This document shows positions 46,285 through 56,940 of a stretch of DNA of 64,000 nucleotides, piece by piece. The position numbers were made by a program, and so were the translations under genes. Position 1 is the stretch's first letter. Every line of letters begins with the position of its first letter. Source of the stretch: Micromonospora rubida (GTDB taxonomy: Bacteria > Actinomycetota > Actinomycetes > Mycobacteriales > Micromonosporaceae); NCBI RefSeq assembly GCF_009908295.1, contig NZ_JAAALO010000008.1, positions 1 through 64,000 on the forward strand, in the 5' to 3' direction. Under the pieces are notes generated by a model. That model was given only the letters and a program-made list of their open reading frames with translations, searched no databases and was not told where the DNA came from.

Positions 46285-47405
46285 GGCTGGCCGTCACCGG
46301 CGCCGGTGGCTTCCTCGGCTGGCACGTCCGGACGCTGCTGCGCGCGCTGGGCCGACCGGAGCCCGTCGTCGTCACCCGGGCGGACCTGACCGACCCGGAC
46401 GCCGTCGCCACGAAGCTCTCCGGGGTCGACCGGGTGCTGCACCTGGCCGGCGTGAACCGGGGCGACCCCGCCCAGGTGGCTGCCGGTAACGTTCAGCTCG
46501 CCGCGCAGCTCGCGCACGGGCTGCGGCGCTGCACCGTTCCGCCGGAGGTGGTCTTCGCCAACTCGGTCCAGGCCGGCAACGGCACCCCGTACGGCGACGC
46601 GAAGGCCACCGCGGCGGGGATCCTGGCCGGCGCCGGCGCCGCCCTCGACGACGTGCTGCTGCCCAACCTGTACGGCGAGCACGGCCGGCCCCTCTACAAC
46701 TCCGTGGTCGCCACCTTCTGCCGGCTGCTCGCCTCCGGCGACACGCCGCAGGTGCAGCTCGACCGGGACATGGAGCTGGTGCACGTCACCGATGCCGCCG
46801 CCCGGCTCGTCGGCGTGCCGGCCGGCGGGTCCTGGGACCCGGACATGCCGGCGCTACGGATCGGGGTGGGCGAGCTGGCGCACCGGCTGACCGGCTTCGC
46901 CGACGCCTACCGCCGGGCGGAGGTCCCGCCGCTGCGCGACCGGCACGATGTGCGGCTGTTCAACACCTACCGCTCGCACGTCTTCCCGTCCGGCGTGCCG
47001 ATGCCGCTGCCCCGGCGCTCGGACGCCCGGGGCGAGCTGGTGGAGACGGTCAAGGTGCACGACGGCGGCGGCCAGACCTTCTGCTCGGGCACCCACCCCG
47101 GGGTGACCCGGGGGGAGCACTTCCACCTCGCCAAGATCGAGCGCTTCGTCGTGCTGCGCGGCTCGGCGGAGATCGCCCTGCGCCGGATCGGCCACGACGA
47201 CGTCGTCCGGTTCGCGGTCGCCGGGGACGAGCCGGTCGCCGTGGACATGCCGACGATGTGGGCGCACCGGATCACCAACACCGGGCCCGGTGAGCTGGTC
47301 ACCCTGTTCTGGACCAACGAGATCTTCGACCCGGCCCGACCCGACACGTACCCGGAGCCGGTCGACCTGCCGGCCCTGGTGCCGAGCGCGGTGGTCGCCG
47401 GATGA
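46278..47405 (+). CDS. capF: Bifunctional UDP-sugar reductase with cupin domain (CapF/FnlB/WbjC type)
   Basis: 375 aa from GTG 46278 (TTG 46281 is the alternative). The N-terminal SDR domain (LAVTGAGGFLGWHVRTLL, VLHLAGVNRGDP, PYGDAKATAAG) would reduce the CapE product. The C-terminal cupin (about residues 255-370) contains HPGVTRGEHFHLAKIERFVV and VDMPTMWAHRITNTG with zinc-binding His residues, and acts as C3-epimerase. The two-domain layout is characteristic of CapF. It sits second in capE-capF-GT-capG. Confidence 0.93.
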   Translation: MLRLAVTGAGGFLGWHVRTLLRALGRPEPVVVTRADLTDPDAVATKLSGVDRVLHLAGVNRGDPAQVAAGNVQLAAQLAHGLRRCTVPPEVVFANSVQAGNGTPYGDAKATAAGILAGAGAALDDVLLPNLYGEHGRPLYNSVVATFCRLLASGDTPQVQLDRDMELVHVTDAAARLVGVPAGGSWDPDMPALRIGVGELAHRLTGFADAYRRAEVPPLRDRHDVRLFNTYRSHVFPSGVPMPLPRRSDARGELVETVKVHDGGGQTFCSGTHPGVTRGEHFHLAKIERFVVLRGSAEIALRRIGHDDVVRFAVAGDEPVAVDMPTMWAHRITNTGPGELVTLFWTNEIFDPARPDTYPEPVDLPALVPSAVVAG

Positions 47406-48640
47406 GGATCGGCCTGGTCAGCCAGTGGTACCCGCCGGAGGGCGCCTTCATCCAGGACAATCTCGCCGCGGAACTCGTCGCGCGCGGGCACGAGGTCAAG
47501 GTGCTCACCTCCTTCCCGAGCTACCCGTACGGCCAGGTCTACCCCGGCTACCGGCAGCGGTGGTACGACTGCGTCCGCACGGGCGGGCTGACCGTGCGCC
47601 GGGTGCCGTCGTACCCCAGCCACGACCGGTCGCCGGTGCGCCGGGCGGCCAGCTACCTGTCCTTCGCGGCGACGAGCGCGGTCGCCGCGGCGCGCTACCT
47701 CGCCGACGTCGACGTGACGTACGTCTACCATCCTCCGCCGACGTCCGTCGCCGCGGCCGTCGTCGGCCGGCTGCTGCGCGGCACGCCGGCCGTGCTGCAC
47801 GTGCAGGACCCGTGGCCGGAGTCGGTGCTGCACTCCGGGATGGCGCCGCAGGGGCACGCGGGTCGGCTGCTCGACGGGGCGATCGCCGGGGCCATGCGCC
47901 GGATCTACCGGTCGGTCACGGCCATCGCGGTGATCTCGCCGGCGATGGCCGAACTGGTCATCGAGCGGGGCGCGGACCCGGACCAGGTGCGGGTGGTCTG
48001 GAACTGGACCGACGACCGGCTGTTCCGTCCGGTGCCCGCCACCGACGCGGCCCGCGCCGCCATCGGCCACACCGGACGCTGCACGATCATGTTCGCCGGG
48101 AACCTGGGTCTGCTCCAGGGGATCGAGACGGCGGTCCGGGCCGCCGCCGCGACCCGCGACCTCGTCGACCTGGTGCTGGTCGGCTCGGGGGTGCAGGAGG
48201 AGAGCGCCCGCCGGCTCGCCGCCGACCTCGGCGCCCACAACGTCCGGTTCCTCGACCGCCGCCCGCCGGAGCGGATGGCCGAGCTGTACGCCGTGGCCGA
48301 GTACCAGCTCATCTGCCTGCGGGACGCGGCCGGCCTGCGGGGGACCGTCCCGTCGAAGCTCCAGGCGGCGCTGGCCTGCGGCCGTTCGGTGATCGTCTCG
48401 GCGGGCGGCGACGCCGCCCGGCTGGTCCGCTCGGCCCGGGTCGGACTCACCTGCCCGCCGGAGGACTGGCGGGCGCTCGCCGACCGGTTCGCCACCGCGG
48501 CGGCCCAGCCCGCCGCCGAGCGGCGGGCGACGGGCGATCGCGCCCGCCAGGTGTACCTGGACCGCATGTCGCTGCGGGTGGGAGTCGACCAGTTGGAGGA
48601 CATCATGATCAAGGCTGCGGACCGGGGGAGGCGTCGATGA
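47402..48640 (+). CDS. GT4 glycosyltransferase, probable FucNAc transferase (WbuB-like)
   Basis: 412 aa, ATGA overlap with capF. Features: LVSQWYPPEGAFIQDNLAAEL, VLTSFPSYPYGQVYPGYRQR, VLHVQDPWPESVLHSGM, and FAGNLGLLQGIETAVRAAA with SKLQAALACG. The WYPPE and HVQDPWPES motifs are common in the WbuB family, which transfers L-FucNAc in E. coli. Its location between capF and capG supports that donor. The acceptor is unknown. Confidence 0.85.
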   Translation: MRIGLVSQWYPPEGAFIQDNLAAELVARGHEVKVLTSFPSYPYGQVYPGYRQRWYDCVRTGGLTVRRVPSYPSHDRSPVRRAASYLSFAATSAVAAARYLADVDVTYVYHPPPTSVAAAVVGRLLRGTPAVLHVQDPWPESVLHSGMAPQGHAGRLLDGAIAGAMRRIYRSVTAIAVISPAMAELVIERGADPDQVRVVWNWTDDRLFRPVPATDAARAAIGHTGRCTIMFAGNLGLLQGIETAVRAAAATRDLVDLVLVGSGVQEESARRLAADLGAHNVRFLDRRPPERMAELYAVAEYQLICLRDAAGLRGTVPSKLQAALACGRSVIVSAGGDAARLVRSARVGLTCPPEDWRALADRFATAAAQPAAERRATGDRARQVYLDRMSLRVGVDQLEDIMIKAADRGRRR

Positions 48641-49761
48641 CGCGCGTCATGACGGTGGTCGGGACCCGACCCGAGATCATCCGGCTGTCCCGGGTCATCG
48701 CCCGGCTCGACCGGACGGTCGACCACGTGCTGGTGCACACCGGGCAGAACTGGGACCCGACCCTGTCCGACGTCTTCTTCACCGAGCTGCGGCTGCGCCA
48801 GCCCGACCGCTACCTCGGGGTGGACACCACCTCGCTGGGCAGCGTGCTCGGCGGCGTGCTGACCGGGGTGGAACGGGCGATCGAGGACCTGCGGCCGGAC
48901 GCCCTGCTGGTGCTCGGCGACACGAACAGCTGCATCGCCGCGCTGATCGCCCGGCGGATGCGGGTGCCCGTCTACCACATGGAGGCCGGGAACCGCTGCT
49001 TCGACCTCAACGTGCCGGAGGAGACGAACCGGCGGGTGGTCGACCACGTGGCCGACTTCAACCTGGTCTACACCGAGCACGCCCGACGCAACCTGCTGGC
49101 CGAGGGGCTGCACCCCCGGCGGATCCTGCACACCGGGTCGCCGATGCGGGAGGTGCTGGAGCACTACCGTGCCGAGATCGACAAGTCCGGCGTCCTGGAG
49201 CAGCTCGGGCTGGCCCCCGGCGGCTACTTCCTGGTCAGCGCCCACCGGGAGGAGAACGTCGACGACGCCCCCCGGCTGGCCCGGCTCCTGGACTGCCTGC
49301 GGGCGGTCCGGGAGCACTGGGACCTGCCGGTGCTCGTCTCCACCCACCCCCGCACCCGCAAGCGGCTGGCCGCCCTGGCGCCCGACCCGGCCGACCTGGC
49401 CGGCATCACGTTCCACGAGCCGTTCGGCCTGTTCGACTACGTACGCCTCCAGGCGCAGGCCCGCTGCACCCTGTCCGACAGCGGCACGATCAGCGAGGAG
49501 GCGGCGATCGTCGGCTTCCCCGCGGTGACGCTGCGCAACTCGATCGAACGCCCGGAGGCCCTGGACAGCGGCGGCATCCTGCTGACCGAGCTCGACCCGG
49601 ACGCGGTCCGCGAGGCGGTGACGGTCGCCATCTCCCAGGTGGCGTCCGCAGGAGTGCCCTGCCCGGCGGACTACCAGGTCACCGACACCTCCCGCCGGGT
49701 CGTCAGCTTCATCCTCTCCACGGTGCGGCTGCACCACGGTTGGGCCGGCATCCGGCGCTGA
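48637..49761 (+). CDS. capG: UDP-N-acetylglucosamine 2-epimerase family (CapG/FnlC/WbjD type)
   Basis: 374 aa, ATGA overlap with the GT. Motifs of the non-hydrolysing 2-epimerases: MTVVGTRPEIIRLSRVI, HTGQNWD, LGDTNSCIAAL, HMEAGNRCFDLNVPEETNRR, SAHREENVDD, LSDSGTISEEAA and RNSIERPEALDSGG. As third enzyme of the pathway it gives UDP-L-FucNAc. With capE and capF adjacent, CapG is preferred over the ManNAc-forming MnaA. A G-rich tract follows the stop. Confidence 0.93.
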   Translation: MTRVMTVVGTRPEIIRLSRVIARLDRTVDHVLVHTGQNWDPTLSDVFFTELRLRQPDRYLGVDTTSLGSVLGGVLTGVERAIEDLRPDALLVLGDTNSCIAALIARRMRVPVYHMEAGNRCFDLNVPEETNRRVVDHVADFNLVYTEHARRNLLAEGLHPRRILHTGSPMREVLEHYRAEIDKSGVLEQLGLAPGGYFLVSAHREENVDDAPRLARLLDCLRAVREHWDLPVLVSTHPRTRKRLAALAPDPADLAGITFHEPFGLFDYVRLQAQARCTLSDSGTISEEAAIVGFPAVTLRNSIERPEALDSGGILLTELDPDAVREAVTVAISQVASAGVPCPADYQVTDTSRRVVSFILSTVRLHHGWAGIRR

Positions 49762-49783
49762 CCGGCCCGACCGCGCCGGCGCC

Positions 49784-49809
49784 GGGCCGGGGGCGGGGGC
49801 GGGGGCGGG
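49784..49809 (+). repeat. G-quadruplex-like tract between convergent genes
   Basis: Five runs of three to five G (49784-786, 789-793, 795-799, 801-805, 807-809) separated by one or two C. It fills most of the 48-bp gap between capG and the FemAB-like gene and touches the latter's stop codon. It could form a G4 on the plus strand or just be slippage-prone sequence. Confidence 0.6.
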
Positions 49810-50865
49810 TCAGCGCCCGCCGGCCCGGTAGGCGGGGAAGAACCCGCCGTCGCGCAGGTCGGTGACCGGGCAGCCCAGGCGCTGGGCGCGGGCGGCGGTC
49901 AGCGCCGCGTACCGGTCCCGGTCGAGCACCACCGCGCCCGTCCACCAGGGGACGAGGGCGCCGCCGAACGACGTCTTGAAGCGGAGCAGCCCGTCGTCGC
50001 CGCGCACCCCGCCGCCGAGGTGCACCCGACTGCAGCCGGTCTCGGCGGCCCACTCCAGGATGCGCCAGACCAGCAGGTTGTTGGCGCCGTCGCGGGCGGC
50101 GGCCGGCTCCGAGCCGGCGAGGTGGTAGTGCGCCCGGTCCCGGTGCCGCAGCACGAGCGCCGCCGCGACGACCTCCCCGTCGGCGTCGCGGACGGAGACG
50201 AGCAGCAGGTCCTTGTCCAGCCCCGACGACAGCAGCCGGTAGTACCTGTCGGGGAACAGGTAGTGCTCGGCGCTGCCGATGCGGCGCATGGTCCGCTCGT
50301 ACACCCGCCGGAACGGCGCGGCGGCGGTGAGGTCGAGGGCCGTGGCCGGCCGCAGCTCGGCGGTCAGCCCGACGTTTCCCGCCTTGCGGACGGCGGTGCG
50401 GGCCCGGCCCGCCATCGCCTCCCACACCCGGCGCGGGCCCGCGTCCACGGCGACGGCCACGGTCTCGCCGTGCTGCGCCAGCCGCACCGCCCCGAGTGCC
50501 CGGACGGCCGCCACCGGCGCGGGGTCCAGCGGCGAGAAGCGGAGGAAGAGGCTCACCATGCCCTGGTCGCGCCAGCCGGCCACGGCCCGGGCCCAGAACC
50601 GGGCCAGGTCGCTGGGCGGGCAGCCGGGTTCGACGTGCAGGCCGCAGTAGCCGTACGGGCTGACCCCGTCGGTCGCCCCGTCGGCGACGGCCCGCAGCAC
50701 GTACGGGAGTTGGATCCGCCGCCCCAGCCGGGCGCTGTGCCAGGCGCCGCCCTGCGCCGCCGCGTCCGCCGTCCCGTAGCCGGCGGTGAAGTAGACGTCG
50801 GGACAGTCGGCGTCGAGCCGGCCGGCCTGCGGGCCCGGCCCGGTCAGGGCGAAGTCGCCCGTCAC
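49810..50865 (-). CDS. FemAB/GNAT-like acyl- or aminoacyltransferase
   Basis: 351 aa from GTG 50865 (GTGA overlap with the aminotransferase gene). The C-terminal half matches the Acetyltransf_6/FemAB fold: VRKAGNVGLTAELRPATALD, LLLVSVRDADGEVVAAALVL, ARDGANNLLVWRILEWAAET and VHLGGGVRGDDGLLRFKTSFG. Such proteins sit in polysaccharide loci and are thought to acylate amino sugars. Here it would follow the DegT aminotransferase, which could supply the amino group. Confidence 0.8.
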   Translation of the reverse strand: MTGDFALTGPGPQAGRLDADCPDVYFTAGYGTADAAAQGGAWHSARLGRRIQLPYVLRAVADGATDGVSPYGYCGLHVEPGCPPSDLARFWARAVAGWRDQGMVSLFLRFSPLDPAPVAAVRALGAVRLAQHGETVAVAVDAGPRRVWEAMAGRARTAVRKAGNVGLTAELRPATALDLTAAAPFRRVYERTMRRIGSAEHYLFPDRYYRLLSSGLDKDLLLVSVRDADGEVVAAALVLRHRDRAHYHLAGSEPAAARDGANNLLVWRILEWAAETGCSRVHLGGGVRGDDGLLRFKTSFGGALVPWWTGAVVLDRDRYAALTAARAQRLGCPVTDLRDGGFFPAYRAGGR

Positions 50866-51995
50866 CGGCGGTCCAGGAACCGTTCGACCGCCCCGCACAC
50901 GCGGTCGATCTGCCGCTCGTCGAGCGCGGACCCGCTGGGCAGGATGAGACCGGTGTCGAAGAGGCGCTCGGCTGTGCCGGTGACCGACGCGGGCGCGTCG
51001 GCGTAGACCGGTTGCAGGTGCATCGGCTTGAACACCGGCCGGGTCTCGATCTCGTCGAGGGCGAGCGCGGCGGCGAGGTCCGCCGCCCGCCAGCCCGCCC
51101 GGGCGGGGTCCACGACCACCGTGGACATCCAGCAGTTGCCGCCGCCGTCGTCGTCGCCGAGCAGGCGTACGCCGGGCACCGTGGCGAACAGCTTCGCGTA
51201 CCGCTCCCGCAGCAGCCGCCGCCGGACCAGCATGCCGTCCAGGCGGTGCAGCTGGCCGCGACCGATCGCGGCGAGCAGGTTGCTGGGGCGGTAGTTGTAC
51301 CCGACCTCGGTGTGTTCGTAGTGCACCACCGGCTGGCGGGCCTGCGCGGCCAGGTATCGGCAGCGCGCGACGAACGCCTCGTCGTCGGAGAGCAGCATCC
51401 CGCCGCTCGACGTGGTCATGATCTTGTTGTGCTGGAAGGAGAGGACGGCGGCGCGGCCGAACGAGCCGGCCGGGCGGCCCCGGTGGGTCGCGCCCAGGGA
51501 CTCGGCCGCGTCCTCGATCACGGGCACCCCGGCGGCGGCGCACACCGGCAGCAGCGAGGTGTAGTCCGCGCAGGTGCCGAAGAGGTCCACGGACATGACC
51601 GCCCCGACCGGCGTCCCCGCCGCCCGCAGCCGGGCCAGCAGCGCGGCCAGCAGCGGCACGTCGAGGTTCCCGGTCTCCTCGTCGCAGTCCACGAACACCG
51701 GCCGGGCGCCGGTGTACGCGACGGCGTTCGCGGTGGCCGCGAAGGTCAGCGTCGGGACGATCACCACCTGCCCGGGGCCGACGCCGAGGCCGAGCATGGC
51801 CAGGTGCAGGGCGGCCGTTCCGGAGCTGGTCGCCAGCGCGGCCCGGGTGCCGACCCGCTCGGCGGTCGCGTGTTCGAGCGCGGTGATGTCCGGGCCGAAC
51901 GGACCGACCTGCCGCGCCCGGAACGCGGCGAGCAGGTAGGCCTCCTCCACCGGCCCGAGGTCGGGCGGGGAGAGGTAGACCGGGTCGGCGGTCAT
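50862..51995 (-). CDS. DegT/DnrJ/EryC1/StrS-family sugar aminotransferase
   Basis: 377 aa. PLP-dependent transamination of a nucleotide keto-sugar. Visible are TSSGTAALHLAMLGLGVGPG, PTLTFAATANAVAYTGA, IEDAAESLGATHRGRPAG, the Schiff-base lysine K191 in SFQHNKIMTTSSGGM, and NYRPSNLLAAIGRGQL. It resembles the PglE/LegC group. No 4,6-dehydratase other than CapE is in the window, so its keto-sugar must come from CapE-type chemistry or from elsewhere. It forms a two-gene unit with the FemAB-like enzyme. Confidence 0.9.
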   Translation of the reverse strand: MTADPVYLSPPDLGPVEEAYLLAAFRARQVGPFGPDITALEHATAERVGTRAALATSSGTAALHLAMLGLGVGPGQVVIVPTLTFAATANAVAYTGARPVFVDCDEETGNLDVPLLAALLARLRAAGTPVGAVMSVDLFGTCADYTSLLPVCAAAGVPVIEDAAESLGATHRGRPAGSFGRAAVLSFQHNKIMTTSSGGMLLSDDEAFVARCRYLAAQARQPVVHYEHTEVGYNYRPSNLLAAIGRGQLHRLDGMLVRRRLLRERYAKLFATVPGVRLLGDDDGGGNCWMSTVVVDPARAGWRAADLAAALALDEIETRPVFKPMHLQPVYADAPASVTGTAERLFDTGLILPSGSALDERQIDRVCGAVERFLDRR

Positions 51996-52295
51996 GACGC
52001 CACGGCCCCGGCCGTGCTGGGCGGAAGGTCGGTACTGCCCTGCGGAATACGGGAGGAATCCACGTTTTCTCCGTCTCTCGCCTGGACCACGTCACATCGG
52101 TCAGAACCGTTCTACCAAACGGCAGACCGGCGACCGTCGCTTTCACGTATCGGGCGTGGTCGCGCGGGTCGGGCCCGGCGGGCCGGAGGTGTGTCGGCGG
52201 ACGGTGGAGTGCTGCCGGCTGCGCGGGGCCAAGCGCGCGGGTACGTCTGCCAGAGCCGTTGGACGTCAGCGCTGGTGACCGTGTCTCATGCACCC

Positions 52296-52369
52296 TGATC
52301 ACGGAAAAGCCCTTGGTAGATATTCTTTCCTGGACAGGAAGAACATCTACCAAGGGCTGTTTCCATGAT
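52296..52369. terminator. Long hairpin upstream of the aminotransferase
   Basis: Arms 52296-52331 and 52334-52369 (from GATCACGGAAAAGCC and its counterpart) pair over about 35 bases with scattered mismatches. The centre GATA/TATC-like part is AT-rich for this genome. Placed 69 bases after the stop of the small secreted gene, it is a good terminator candidate. The remainder of the 51996-52438 gap, including an AT-richer patch near 52080-52150 that may be the aminotransferase promoter, has no gene. Confidence 0.6.
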
Positions 52370-52438
52370 CGATCGGGCCCGGAGTGGGGGCGGCGCTCCT
52401 CGTCAAACCGAGTCGGGGTTGATTCCTCTTGCGCTGCG

Positions 52439-52819
52439 TCAGACGCCGCAGGCCAGCGTCGTCGTTGACGTCTTGGACGCGCCGGTGGCGGCGTTGTAGA
52501 TCGCGCCCTTGAAAGTCTGGCTGCCCGTGCCGGAGCACGTGTGGCTGGTGGAGCGGCTCGTGTTGCCGCTGAAGCTGACGTAGTTCAGTAACTGCCAGCT
52601 CGCCCCGTTCCAGACGTAGAGCTGCGTCTCCCAGCCGGACGAAGCGCCGCAGCCTGCGGTGGTGCCCGTGGTGACCGCCTTGCCGCCGCTCTTGACCGGC
52701 GTCGAGATGGTCCAACTGCACGCTGCCTGAGCGGCCTGGACAAAGGCTGTCGACGCCCCGGCCCCCAGCGCGCACGCCGTCGCTACCACGGCCCCCCGGT
52801 ACCACAATCCGCGTATCAT
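52439..52819 (-). CDS. Small secreted protein with four cysteines
   Basis: 126 aa from ATG 52819, with GGAAGGAA nine bases upstream. A signal peptide (hydrophobic VVATACALGAGASTAFVQAA) with cleavage after AQA gives a mature protein of about 94 residues. It is rich in Ser, Thr, Gly and Trp, with Cys in CSW, GCG, HTC and the final ACGV, enough for two disulfides. No family recognised. A lectin-like or wall-associated role is only a guess. Confidence 0.65.
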   Translation of the reverse strand: MIRGLWYRGAVVATACALGAGASTAFVQAAQAACSWTISTPVKSGGKAVTTGTTAGCGASSGWETQLYVWNGASWQLLNYVSFSGNTSRSTSHTCSGTGSQTFKGAIYNAATGASKTSTTTLACGV

Positions 52820-52952
52820 GATCGATTTCCTTCCGACAGATGTTCCAGTCTTCGGACGACGTCTGAACAGGGGTGCGACGCATGAGCACAAGACTCATTC
52901 GGCCGGAGTCCTACGAGCGTGCCCGCCGGCGTCACCTCCGCGGAGGGTGAAA

Positions 52953-53417
52953 CTAGTTGTTGTTACGCCACCAGGACGACCAGCCGGAACAGCCCCAAGC
53001 GCCGCATGCCCGGAACCGCACCCGGCTGCCCTTGTCGCCGAACTTGTGGGTCGTGCCGTCCTCATAGAAGTCGTAGTTGCACACGCCCCATTCGCCCTCG
53101 CCCTCGAGGTTCTGGCAGTCGTCGCTGCGGTAGGCGTGCCAGGCCCCGCCGTAGTAGAGCTGGTTCTCCCACATTCCGATGGCGGCATAGGGGGTGTCGA
53201 AGTCATAAACCCAGATCTGGTCCCCGTAGGCGCGGAAACAAGCTTGAGCCGGGGGCGGCGAATTCGAGTAGGGGCCCGGTGCGTACAAGCAGTCCGTCAC
53301 ATCAGGCGGCGATCCGGCCGGATCCGCGATAGTCGCTGCTGCCGGCGTACCGGCAAGCAACACGAAGAGGGCCACTAGAGCCACAACGAAAGCGGGGCGC
53401 TTTGCTTTTACTGACAT
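52953..53417 (-). CDS. Small secreted Cys/Trp-rich protein
   Basis: 154 aa from ATG 53417 (an ATG 12 bases upstream is also possible). A Sec signal peptide KRPAFVVALVALFVLLAGTP with cleavage near AAA precedes a mature domain with six Cys (DCLYA, ACFRA, DDCQN, VCNYD, ACGAW, GCSGW) and many Tyr/Trp/Asp. Ends with WWRNNN. No family recognised. It is 133 bases from the other small secreted gene on the same strand, so the two may belong together. The gap 53418-53742 above it shows no gene. Confidence 0.6.
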   Translation of the reverse strand: MSVKAKRPAFVVALVALFVLLAGTPAAATIADPAGSPPDVTDCLYAPGPYSNSPPPAQACFRAYGDQIWVYDFDTPYAAIGMWENQLYYGGAWHAYRSDDCQNLEGEGEWGVCNYDFYEDGTTHKFGDKGSRVRFRACGAWGCSGWSSWWRNNN

Positions 53418-53742
53418 GAGGCGAGTCAAGCAATCCCGCCCGCCCCGAACAAGGCATCACGGCGTACGAGACTGTACGGAACCGTCCCGAACAGCCGTAG
53501 ACGCTCACGGATGCAGCGGCCACCACGGCGGCCAGTTCGGCTCAGCGTCGTCGTCCCGGTCGGCCAGGCGGGCAGCGCCGAGGCTGGCCGCGACGGTGGC
53601 AGCGACTGCTCCGGTGGGCGGCAACCGTCGGTTCGGTCGCCGGAAGCCGGCGGCGGCACCTCGTCGTTCCCGCCCGTCGGCTCCGGTTCTCGTACCCGAT
53701 GCCACCGGCTCGCCGCTGGTCTGCCGACCGGGCAGCGACCGG

Positions 53743-54174
53743 TCACCAGTCGTCGCCGGCCGCCAGCCGCCGGGTGAGCAGGTCGCGCAGCGGGAACGAC
53801 TCGCCGTCCCGGCCGCCCTCGCCGACGATCAGGGGCGCGGGGACGGGCGGCGGGTCGGCACCGAGGAGCCGGGCCCGCAGGCCCGCCGGGACGGTCAGCA
53901 GGTACCACCGCCCGGCGGTGTCCACCGCGCGAGAACGGGCCCGGTCGACGTACCAGCCGGTGAGCCGGGTGCGGTACCGGCCCTGGCCCGTGTACGGCAC
54001 GGCGGCCAGTCGGGTGGTGCGCAGCCCGCGCCGGGTCGCCTCGGCCGTGAACCAGGCCACGATCTGTGCCGCCTCGGCGCGTTCGGCCGCCCGTCGCCGC
54101 TCGTCCGCCTCGGCGTGCGCGCGCACCGCCCGCCGCTGCCGCTCCCGCCACTGGACGTCGTCGTCGCCACCCAT
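53743..54174 (-). CDS. Conserved-looking hypothetical protein, basic coiled-coil N-terminus
   Basis: 143 aa from ATG 54174. The first 45 residues (QWRERQRRAVRAHAEADERR and on) are highly charged and predicted helical, followed by a compact region TRLAAVPYTGQGRYRTRLTG then WYVDRARSRAVDTAGRWYLL, which looks like a small beta domain. No signal peptide. No function recognised. It lies 73 bases downstream of tex on the same strand. Confidence 0.55.
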   Translation of the reverse strand: MGGDDDVQWRERQRRAVRAHAEADERRRAAERAEAAQIVAWFTAEATRRGLRTTRLAAVPYTGQGRYRTRLTGWYVDRARSRAVDTAGRWYLLTVPAGLRARLLGADPPPVPAPLIVGEGGRDGESFPLRDLLTRRLAAGDDW

Positions 54175-54247
54175 GCCGGCGACGGTACGCGCCGCGCCCG
54201 CCGCCCGCGCGGGCGGCGGGCACCGGGACGGACCCCGCTGCGACCGG

Positions 54248-56764
<2,517 letters not shown>

Positions 56765-56856
56765 GATCTGATCCGCCTTCTGGGTGGGTTCCGCCCTGCA
56801 TTGTGCCGGCAGCCCCTGACGGGACGCGCCGCACCCGCCGGTCGGCCCGCCGCACG

Positions 56857-56933
56857 CTGGTCACCGCGCTGGTCACCGCGCCGGTCACCGCGCCGGTCAC
56901 CGGGATGACCCGAGCCGCCGGCTGCGCTAGCGT
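56857..56933 (+). promoter_or_regulatory. 12-bp direct repeats and -10 box upstream of the dGTPase gene
   Basis: Four tandem 12-bp units of CYGGTCACCGSG lie at 56857-56904. TAGCGT at 56928-56933 is seven bases before ATG 56941 with no ribosome site between, so the gene is probably leaderless. The repeats end 23 bases before the -10 box, where a regulator could touch polymerase. Confidence 0.5.
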
Positions 56934-56940
56934 GGCGATC

